The notes under the pieces were generated by a model. It had not been told where the DNA came from. It was given only the letters and a program-made list of their open reading frames with translations, and searched no databases. From Rhizodiscina lignyota (Eukaryota; Ascomycota; Dothideomycetes; Aulographales; Rhizodiscinaceae): a DNA stretch of 64,000 nucleotides. Shown in pieces: positions 55,566-64,000 of the stretch (positions are counted from its first letter, which is position 1; each line of letters begins with the position of its first letter). The stretch covers positions 310,001 through 374,000 of the forward strand of contig ML978122.1 of the NCBI GenBank assembly GCA_010015805.1, written 5' to 3'. The position numbers were made by a program, and so were the translations under genes.

Positions 55566-57377
55566 TCAGAGTTTAAACGACCGTGATTGCTGTGATCTGA
55601 CTTCCCAATCAATCTCCTTGATTCCTTTCTTGAATTCCGAGCGTGCATAACCGTGCTCTGATCCCGCCGACATCATCTTGTCGAACGAAGCCTTGATAAC
55701 CCGTGCTTGTTCTGATCCCCCAGCATCTGTGTATGCTACTCTAACAAGATCTTTGCTCAATTTCGACGCTCCTGGAGCTGTGAGTTTCAGACTTTGCAGC
55801 AGCTTCTCCAGGGTAGCTTGAAGTTTAGCCTGGTCTTCCACCACTTCCTGTAGAATTTTCAAATCTGCCAACTCCGAAGCTTTGATCGGCCTAGCTGTCA
55901 ACATCGCTGCGCGTGTGTAGCTGATACCCCACTCTCGTATGACGTATTTCGATATCGTCGCCGGGCAGAGACCGAGACGAACTTCGCTCAGAGTGAAGGT
56001 TGCTTGGGAGGTTGCAAGCCGGATGTCACAGACGATCGCGAGTCCAACACCACCACCGAAACATGGACCGTTGATCATAGCAATCGTAGTCTTTGGACAT
56101 TCGTCGATCGCGTCGAAGAGATCTCTCAAATTCTGGAACTGCTCTTCTGCTGTGCTTACTCCTTTCAAGTCCATTCCCGTGCAAAAGTACTTCCCTTCGG
56201 CACACAAAATAATCCTGAATACGCTCTGATCGAGGGAATAGCTTTGGAAGAGCCTGATAAGGGCTTTGATCATAGCCGTTGTTAGAGCGTTACCATTTTC
56301 ACCCCGCGTCAGGCAAATTTCCACGTTCACGCCATTTCGACGAGCTCGATAATCCTCAGTGCATTCCAAGACTTGCCAGATTCGAGGAGGGGATAATGAC
56401 TTTGGCTCGGGCTTTGAATCAAACAGTTTCGCTGCAATTGCCGATCCGGCACGGCTGCCATTCGGGATTCCGAGTTGTTGAGAAATCCAAGTCCCGATTT
56501 TGACCAGCTCGTTCAGATTGACACCAGTAGAGACGCCCAACTTTTCAAGCGTATAGACAAGATCCTCAGTCGAGAGATTTCCCTTTGCGCCCTTCGCAAA
56601 TGGGCAGCCTCCCAGACCGGCAATGCTGCTGTCAAATGTACGAATTCCTAGCTCGTAAGCCTTGACCACGTTGGCGAGGGCCTGTCCGTAGGTATCATGA
56701 AAGTGTCCCGCCACTGCTGCGGCAGGAATTGTACGCAGCAGTTTTGTGAACAGTTTCTCGACATCGGCTGGCGTTCCAACTCCGAGAGTATCTCCAAGAC
56801 TTACTTCGTAGCATCCCGCATCTAATAGTGCTTGGGTGACATTCACAACTTGATCGGAATCTGTCACTCCCTCATAGGGATCCTCAAAGATGCAAGAAAC
56901 GTACCTAATCTCCTGGTTAGAAATGTAACTGTAAATCTACGTTCACGCGACATACCCTCGAACCTTAATCCCCAGCTCTTGTGCCCGTTTTGTGACATGT
57001 CGAACTCTGACGAGAGACTCAGCTACACTGCAGTTGATATTCTTTTTGCTGAATCCCTCTGTCGCAGAAACAAACACTGCCACTTCTCTTGCCCCGTTTT
57101 GGTTTGCTTTTTCAAGGCCTATGACGTTGGGCACCAAGACTGGGAACTGGATCTTCGGCCGCGAGGTCATGACACTCTGGATACTCTGTAACACTCCAGC
57201 ACCGTCCGCCAACTGAGGTATCCACTTCGGCGACACAAAAGATGTTGCTTCAATTACCGGGAGTTCAGTACGTGCCAACTTGCGTATCAGCTCAATTTTG
57301 GTCCCTGTTGGAACAATTTGAGAGATGTTTTGTAAACCATCACGTGGTCCAACTTCAACGATTTTGACATCCGCCAT
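55566..57377 (-). CDS. Fused HMG-CoA lyase / enoyl-CoA hydratase (methylglutaconyl-CoA hydratase-like)
   Basis: Bifunctional protein of 586 residues joining two successive steps: hydration of 3-methylglutaconyl-CoA to HMG-CoA, then cleavage to acetoacetate and acetyl-CoA. The lyase half (about 1-310) has VEVGPRDGLQN, EATSFVSPKWIPQ, VSLGDTLGVGTP, AGHFHDTYGQALAN (metal His pair) and GLGGCPFAKGAKGNLSTEDL (active Cys loop). One 52 nt intron (56905-56956 region) is GT-AG. With no stop or intron the frame continues through a short linker (DSKPEPKSLSPPRIW) into the hydratase half: GKYFCTGMDL (oxyanion), INGPCFGGGVGLAIVCDIRLA and FTLSEVRLGLCPATISKYV, the last close to LiuC/AtuE hydratases. No mitochondrial presequence is obvious (starts MADVKIVEVGPRDG). 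Divergent from the biotin carboxylase gene. Confidence 0.92.
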
Positions 57378-57691
57378 TTTTCTTCTCTGATGTCAGCACA
57401 AGGTTCCCCAAAATAATGAGAATCCACGAAGACAAGCAGAGGGATTGTATAGGCTTTGAATTCATCCTCGGAAAAGCCGTTCTTGCATCCTTCGGCTACG
57501 GTTCCGTCCCTGGAAACCACTTCGGTGAACTTGCACGGGAACGGACCGCGTTAAAGAAGTCATGAAATGCATATGCCCAAAGCAGGTGCTCGACATTACT
57601 TCTGACATGAGAACTCTCCCAGTGGGTCTTGATACACCAAGTTTCTTTCGACTCGCGACTCCGATCCTCGCCCACCACTCAGAAACTCAAA
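57378..57691. promoter_or_regulatory. Bidirectional promoter of lyase-hydratase fusion and biotin carboxylase genes
   Basis: 314 bp between the two divergent start codons, short enough to imply shared control. CGG/CCG triplets are present (CGG at 57492-57500 region, CCGCG near 57547), but no clear paired site was found by eye. Confidence 0.45.
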
Positions 57692-60107
57692 ATGCGTCAT
57701 AGTATTTCCTCAGCAAAGCCGTCCATATTTCCTATGGATAGACTTCCAACACTACAATGCCCACAACTTCGTAACAGATCTGGAGACCCTGTCATCAAAC
57801 GGGTATTGATTGCCAACCGTGGGGAGATTGCTTGTAGGGTCATTACAACCTGCTGGAGGCTTGGCATCACATCGATAGCTGTTTTTACCGAACCGTAAGC
57901 GTAGCTTCTGTATCCGAGACATTGAAATCATCTGTTTATGACCTCATAGGGATGAGACTGCGCTGTACGTTAAGCAAGCAGACCAGGTCGTTTTTCTTGG
58001 AGCCATCAATGGACCAGCCGGAAATCCGCATTTGAACATTGATCTCCTCGTCAAAACCGCTCACGAGCATCAGGCCGACGCTATACATCCAGGCTATGGG
58101 TACCTGAGCGAAAACGACGAGTTTGCTCGTGCAATCGAGAATGCCGGGATGAAATTTCTCGGACCCTCTCCAGAAAGTATGGCTGTGCTCGGAAACAAGC
58201 GGTCGGCGAAAGATTATCTGTTGAAGCATGCACCGGAAGTGCCGCTCATTCCTGGCTACAATGGCTCTGAACAGAACCTTTCTCGTCTTACAGAAGAAGC
58301 AGACCGCATTGGTTATCCAGTCTTGATCAAAGCATCTGCCGGGGGCGGAGGAAAGGGCATGAGAATCATACATGAGCGCAATCAGCTTGCGGATGGGTTG
58401 GCTCGAGCACAATCCGAAGCGAAAAGATCATTTGGATCATCGGATTGCATCATCGAGAAGTATGTCGAACGGAGCAAACACATCGAGATTCAGATTGTCG
58501 GTGATACCCACGGCCAAGTGGTATCATTGCTTGACCGTGAATGCTCGATCCAACGACGACACCAAAAAGTTATTGAAGAGGCACCCTCACCTTGGTTATC
58601 TGCGGATCTCAGAAAATCAATGAGCAAGACAGCCATTCAAATCGGAAAATTGTTAGGTTATACAAGTGCTGGAACCGTGGAGTTCATCGTGGACGTCGAC
58701 ACTGCGAAATATTACTTCCTCGAAGTGAATACTCGCATCCAAGTCGAGCATCCCATCACCGAAGAAACCACCGGAACCGATATCGTCGCTCTCCAGGTGT
58801 ACGTTGCTAGTGGTGGCTCGCTCGATGATCTGAATTATTTCCGCGACGGGATGTCCCCTCAGGTTGGCCACGCCATCGAATGTCGACTTTGCGCTGAAGA
58901 TCCGTCTCGTGACTTCTACCCAGATCTGGGTACTATCCAGCGCTGGACACCAGCATCAGAGGTGCTCCCAACCTCGAGGAATGAATATGCTCGCTTCGAC
59001 ACAGGGGTGCACACAGGTTCGCAGATTTCAGTGCACTTTGATTCGCTCATGGCAAAGATTATCGTGTGGGCGCCCACCAGGTCGCGGGCCATAGCATACA
59101 TGGCCAAATTGATAGCCCACACGGTATGCATCGGCATCCGAAGCAACCAATCCTTCTTGCAATCTTGCCTGCTTCAAGCGAAATTCCGCGATCCAGAATA
59201 CACCACAAGTTTCATCCCGAACCTGATGACCTCGCTCATCAAAAATCCCTACGTCAGCCAGCTGGACGAGACTCTGCAACTACTCTCATTCATTCCATCA
59301 ATGCTGCAACAACAGCGGGCTGCCTCTGATCTAGGACGACAGCGGTTTTCGAGAATCCCACCCTCGTTCAAGAACCAGAGAAAAGACCCAGCGAATATCC
59401 AAGCCAGCGTTGTGCAGATTCCGCTTCTTTCCAACAAAGCAATTCTCGTGGTGTGGTCAACAGGGGGTCACTCTGTCAAAATTATTCCAATCTCAGCAAC
59501 GGAAAAAAAGGAAAATTCCGATGCGAGACTGAAACCAAGTGTCAGACTTGCGAGGGAGTATAATGATGATATTAGTGCGCACATCAGGAGGTTGTCAAAT
59601 CATAATGGTCTGGATATTCCGGCACATCGAGTCACAATGCAGATCCTCAGCAGTAGGAAAGCGAATCAGGCCAGCTCGGACTCATGGATTCTCGATGACC
59701 TCTCAGTCACAGTGGATGCGCAGAGATATACAGTCTATACAGCCTGTACCCCCTCGCCTGGAACTGAACCCGGCTTGCAGCAAGAAGTGTATGCACACAT
59801 TCCTGCTCTTGGTACAGCCGTCAAGTATCACTCCTTCTCCTTGCTATCATATGGCGAATCTCGTCGAAGACTGGTCGCCGCTGACGCTGCGGTGATTGAC
59901 AAGTCTCCAAAAGCATCCATGCCTTGCAAGGTGCTGAGTGTGTTGAAAAAGGAGGGTGATGTCTTGAAAGTTGGGGAGATCGCAATGGTGGTTGAGAGTA
60001 TGAAGATGGAGATGAATATCCTCGCGACTACGGAAGGCAAATTCAGTGCTAAGTTTCAAAAAGGAGATGCTGTCCAAGAAGGACAGGTGCTCTTTACAGT
60101 TACTTGA
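57692..60107 (+). CDS. Biotin-carboxylase/BCCP subunit of methylcrotonyl-CoA (or geranyl-CoA) carboxylase
   Basis: Alpha subunit that carboxylates its own biotin with ATP and bicarbonate; 786 residues. Exons 57692-57894 and 57950-60107 (GT-AG). A ~35-residue Ser/Arg-rich, acid-poor leader ([18 protein letters not shown]) could be a mitochondrial presequence. The biotin carboxylase domain has [39 protein letters not shown] (ATP-grasp loop), [47 protein letters not shown] and ECRLCAEDP. The central BT-like region is poorly conserved. The C-terminal biotinyl domain ends with VESMKMEMN, the lysine being biotinylated (MKM kept; the preceding residues are VES where AM or EA is more usual). Fits MCC alpha best, but geranyl-CoA carboxylase alpha looks alike. 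Confidence 0.92.
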
Positions 60108-60414
60108 TGTATTCCAAATAATGTTGATTGGATTAAAGAAATACACTGGTGAGGGGCCTGAAGAAAGTACTATGACAAACTCCGTCGTGATCGGCAAGCA
60201 GTTCAATGCCTAGGCCATACATGATTCCTCCCAAAATAATGTTATATAAATTGCTTGATTCCATCATCAATGAGAATTCAAGGACCGGGACTGCAGTCTA
60301 TGGCTTTCAATACACAAATCACGTAAAGGTGAAGTAAAGCCTTACGACGCGTACATTTTGGAAGGCGGCACGTGATGGAATCGGCAAACCACGCGCCGTC
60401 GTGATGTTAGGAAG
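60108..60414. other. Intergenic between converging genes
   Basis: 307 bp, presumably 3' regions of both genes. Nothing else seen. Confidence 0.5.
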
Positions 60415-62832
60415 TCAGCCGCCGAAACTTGTCCCGCCGCCATCAAAAAATGAAGTGAATGGCGAGACTTGACTGAATGCCATTGTATCATAATAAGCCC
60501 CATTCACCTGTGAACTTAGGCTGCCGCCTAGCTGCTGTTGAGGTACAATTGGGGGATAGAGTCTAGATCCTTCTAGAACAGTGAACGGATCCCATCGAGA
60601 GCAACTAAGAGACGTATGGGGTGGCACGGTTTCTTTTGGCGCTTGTGACATCGTGTTGTAATCGGCTGCAGCCCAGATGGTTTCCAGCTGGTCGCTATCA
60701 AATGCTTCCCAATTAGGGGTTGGTGTCACCAGCGCCGCAGAGAAAGCAGATTGCTCGACGAGACTTTCCAGAATTCGCAACTATCATACTGTCAGCTTCA
60801 AATAAATTCGACCCGGGTGGAAAAGCGAGGCAGACGGACCATCCACTGAGCATTTTTCCAATGATGAGAGAGGGATTTGAGATATTCTTTGTCGGACCGG
60901 AAGTACTGAGCTGCTCTCTGTTGGACATCAATATCCGGGTCTTGCAGGTATAAAGTGTGTATACTAGCAGCTAAGGTCGCGCAATATCCCATGAAAGAAT
61001 AAATTGCGGGATAACCTGTTGTTTGGACCTCTTGAAAAAGCTCTGACAGAGAACAGGCGTTTTCTCTGCATGTTTGCAAAGCCCGATTCCAAAAACTTGG
61101 AGGCACTTTGGTGCCGGAGACTCGCGACAGCTGATGGAGTAGGAGTGGGTGCTGTAGGATGCAATGGCAGGTCCGAAATAATGCTCTGGAAAATATGATA
61201 GGGCCGGCAAGCTGCATATCGACTTGGCCGTTTCGTTGGCATTCCTGCTTTATAACTTCCCCGACACTGCCACCTAGCTCAAATTTTGTCTCCAGCTGGA
61301 GGAGAATCGAGTAAATCGTAGCATATAAGGATTTTGAGTCCCATGGCGGAAGACGGCTTTCGCCTCTCAGATTCTGATGGATACTGTGTTGCGCGCATCG
61401 GCCAAGAACGGATGCAGTTAAAACCACCAGGGCGAGGTCGCTGGGATTCTCGGACATAGCCTCTGTTGCTGAGAATGCTTGTTCTAGAGTTGGCGTTCTT
61501 TTCCATTCACCATTTCGAAAAGTAATCTCGTCGCAAGGAAGCTGCAAGAAGCAATGTGCATCAGCGAGCGCAGCCGGTCGGGCCCGACCACAAGAGCACA
61601 ATTTGTCAAGTACATAAATGGACCAGAAAACTCTTCGACGCTCTTCTTGTTCCGAAAAGTTGAGAGTCTGGCTGGGTTCCATCATCAAGTGGAGATCTTG
61701 TGCAATTCGGATCGACAGCCCGATCTTTAGCCAGCCAGGATGCCGCCTACCAGCTACACTAGAAATCAGAACCACCATTGAAATTAGTAGAATGAGGCTT
61801 GGAAGTACCTGTAAAGTCGATGATAGACAGCATCGTCACCGCTTGACATATATAGATGTCAGGGTCGCTTTCTGGTCCAAACCAAACAGACACTATCAGC
61901 TTCCAGGATTCACTTGCGTATGACTTGATTGCCTCAGCGCTAGCGTCTCCATAGTAGGGATCGGATGAAAATCGCATTGCTGAAGCCAAAACGGCAAATA
62001 GCAAAAAGTCCGGTAGGGAATTGAGAGCAAGCCGTTGCCTAAAAGATTGTTCATGAAAAAAGGAATACGGTTGATTGTGTACTCGAGCGAAGTAGAGGTC
62101 GACCAGAGAATCTCGTACCTCTCGCGGCGGAAGCATCTTGAAGGAACGTCTGAGACAGGTGGTTAATGACGCAATTTCGGAGTCACTACAAGAACACTCA
62201 CGGCTCTGACATATCATGTTGGGAGGCGACGACTTTTGCCGCTTGCGAGAGGTCGGATGCGTGTGTACTCGCGGCATTCGTGGGATAGATTATCCCTGAC
62301 TGAGAGGATGCACTGGGAGTACGAAGGTTCTGGTTTATCAGGTCAGGGAGATAGCTATACATGGTTATTATAGAATAGACTATTGGTGCTGGAAAGTGTT
62401 CTTACCTCATAAGTATGTCTCGTAGGTCATTCAACTTTGCTTCGATTGAAGCGACTCTTGTCGAGAGACTATCCTATAATTGATCTTATAAGATCTGTCT
62501 TATCAATGGAGTATATGAACGTACATCGGCGTTCGAGGTGGCAACATCGCTCCCACTTTGAGCACGCTGGGGATCGGGTGTGATGCTACTGCCATTGCTG
62601 GGCATCCACTGGCAGTCTTGTGACAACCGCTTGCAATAACTACACACGGGACGCTCCCCAGAGCACTTGGCTTTCTTACGTCTGGGTGAGAGTCAGCGAG
62701 GAACTCGACTGGCGGAAGCTCTAAACTCGTCCAGCTTCTGTGATGAGCGGTCGCATACCTGCAGTTCAGACATGCTTGCTGGATTCGCCTGATGCCGCGA
62801 TACCCGTTAGGGACAGACCGCTCTGGGGGCAT
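60415..62832 (-). CDS. Zn2Cys6 transcription factor of the acyl-CoA/carboxylase cluster
   Basis: Nuclear regulator of about 650 residues. The zinc cluster is split by intron 1: exon 1 from ATG 62832 ends QQACLNCR and exon 2 continues KKAKCSGERPVCSYCKRL then SQDC, with canonical spacing. A coiled-coil-like DSLSTRVASIEAKLNDLRDIL follows. The fungal TF domain (XlnR type) has LVDLYFARVHNQPYSFFHE, FLLFAVLASAMRFS, RRHPGWLKIGLSIRIAQDLHL and EERRRVFWSIYVLDKLCSCGR. The C-terminal part ends DGGGTSFGG. About five further introns, GT-AG as far as I can place them; the last donor (GTCCGT, near 60839) is weak. It lies between the alpha and beta carboxylase genes, so local control is likely. Confidence 0.88.
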
Positions 62833-63315
62833 TCTGAGGTGGAATGGAAGCCAATACGTCGTCGCTTGACAGGAAGTCCAATGGGCTCACTCTCGATCTA
62901 GACAATGAAGTGTTGGTGACTAGGAGAGGGGAGCAGAAGTTTGGATGTCGGCTGAGGAGTTACTGTAAGACCCGCATTTCGGCTGCCGCATGGGCCGAGA
63001 TTTGTCCTTATGTACGGCACTTCCCTACTACACTGCCGCCAGATTCCTACTTGGGACCAAATCACAATTCCTCAACCGCGGAAAGTTAAAAAAGAAAAGA
63101 GAAAGACTCTTCTTCTTTGGACTCTACGGCATTGTGCTATCTGTTATCCATGCCGCAGGGTAGATCCGAATCTATACGCCTTCTGGGCGACATTTTGTAG
63201 CTGTTTCTCTTGCTTGTACTGATCAATATCGGATACAGTCACCCCCATGCCAAGCTGATCTCAAAATGCCGCCGCGACTGCAAATAATATATTCCTATAA
63301 TATTTGTCTTGGTGG
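62833..63315. other. Intergenic / promoter of the regulator
   Basis: About 0.48 kb between two minus-strand genes. No supported gene or repeat. Confidence 0.5.
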
Positions 63316-64000
63316 TTACATCCTCGCCAACCCCCTGAATCCGACATTGCCATACACAGGATCAATTGTGACAACCTCCAGACACATTCCAAGCACATGC
63401 CTCGTATCTCGAGGGTCAATGATCCCATCATCCAATAAGTAAGCAGAAGTCTTGTAAACTTCAGAATCTCTCTGCACTTGATCACTGAGCTTTTTGGTTG
63501 AAGCTTTGAGCTCATTTTCATCGACGGCACGGTTTGATCGAGCAGCTGCCCCACGGGCAATTGTCTCCATGACTCCACCCAATTGATCAGGACCCATCAC
63601 TGAGCATCGACTGTTGGGCCAAGAGAAGAGGAATCGAGGGGCGTAGGATCTGCCGCACATTGCATAATTGCCGGCCCCATACGAAGCTCCGCAGACGATA
63701 CTAATGTGCGGAACTGTGCTGGTGCTCACAGCGCCCACGAGCTGCGCACCTTTCTTGATGAGACCAGCTCTCTCAGTCTTGAGGCCAACCATGAATCCGG
63801 TGACATTGTGCAAGAAGACGATTGGGATCCGGCTACAGGCAGCAAGTCTGTTGTCAGATTTCATTCGGGGGAAGAATTTGGAACGGGGAAAAGCTTACTT
63901 CTGATTGCAGAGACGAATAAATTGCGTTGCTTTATCCGCTTCATTGCATAGAATGACTGGATTTTGATTCGCGATGATTCCCGTTAGATGTCCTGATGGT
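63316..64000 (-). CDS. Carboxyltransferase (beta) subunit of methylcrotonyl-CoA/geranyl-CoA carboxylase, 5' part outside window
   Basis: Transfers the carboxyl group from biotin to the acyl-CoA. About 210 C-terminal residues are visible. The upstream exon (from 64000 down to about 63898) reads GHLTGIIANQNPVIL and ADKATQFIRLCNQK. A GT-AG intron follows (about 63832-63897). The last exon has IPIVFLHNVTGFMVG, SYGAGNYAMCGRSYAPRFLFSWPN and RCSVMGPDQLGGVM, ending GFRGLARM. The crotonase-fold GASYGAGN oxyanion motif is intact. The stretch LKTERAGLIKKGAQLVGAVS differs from the REYEAGGIAKDGAKMV I expect in classical MCC beta and recalls geranyl-CoA carboxylase AtuC. The last three residues ARM fit a weak PTS1 pattern, but MCC beta proteins commonly end in RM anyway. 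Confidence 0.9.

Noticed and set aside
63316-63330. ARM C-terminus as a peroxisomal signal
   Set aside because: Too weak; MCC beta proteins commonly end in RM.
1-64000. CRISPR arrays, rRNA genes, bacterial operons or prophage
   Set aside because: No regular repeat-spacer pattern or rRNA sequence; intron structure throughout is fungal nuclear.

Overview
The window is nuclear DNA of a filamentous ascomycete (Pezizomycotina). It shows mostly 45-65 nt introns with CTAAC-like branch sites, Zn2Cys6 regulators, a HET-protein remnant, short AT-rich repeat relics and scattered catabolic genes. Nothing in it fixes genus or class. All protein names are my reading of motifs and remembered family patterns; no database search was possible.

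Layout. 1-10 kb: Dal5-type permease (cut by the left edge), copper amine oxidase, zinc alcohol dehydrogenase, a Zn2Cys6 regulator and a GFA-domain protein. Two copies of a ~225 bp inverted-repeat element sit at 4.5 and 10.9 kb. 11.4-16.7 kb: secreted subtilase and an acyl-CoA ligase. 16.7-24.7 kb: an apparent phosphonate-use cluster, made of a phosphate:H+ symporter-type transporter, a divergent Zn2Cys6 regulator, a PhnA-like phosphonoacetate hydrolase, a PhnZ-like HD-domain oxygenase and a divergent PhnY-like Fe(II)/2-oxoglutarate oxygenase. 25-34 kb: alpha/beta hydrolase, P450, monocarboxylate-type MFS transporter and a frameshifted aldo-keto reductase. 34.7-52.8 kb: mostly housekeeping genes (SET methyltransferase, Cdc14 phosphatase, HAD protein, a disordered nuclear-type protein, DPP5-type peptidase), plus a GH53 galactanase and the C-terminal piece of a HET protein. 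53.4-64 kb: a second catabolic cluster with acyl-CoA dehydrogenase, a fused HMG-CoA lyase/enoyl-CoA hydratase, a biotin carboxylase subunit, a Zn2Cys6 regulator and a carboxyltransferase subunit cut by the right edge.

How they work together. PhnY-like plus PhnZ-like would turn 2-aminoethylphosphonate into glycine and phosphate, and PhnA-like would split phosphonoacetate into acetate and phosphate. The transporter has three CACGTG (Pho4/NUC-1-type) sites just upstream, and both divergent promoters of the cluster carry CGG-N8-CCG. This set is the most interesting find. The 53-64 kb set can run the leucine route (methylcrotonyl-CoA to acetoacetate) or its acyclic-terpenoid parallel.

A third signal is an excess of introns whose reading frame demands non-GT/AG ends (permease, alcohol dehydrogenase, acyl-CoA ligase, DPP5, acyl-CoA dehydrogenase, perhaps amine oxidase), plus one single-base frameshift. 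These may be sequence errors, decaying genes, or genuine unusual splicing.
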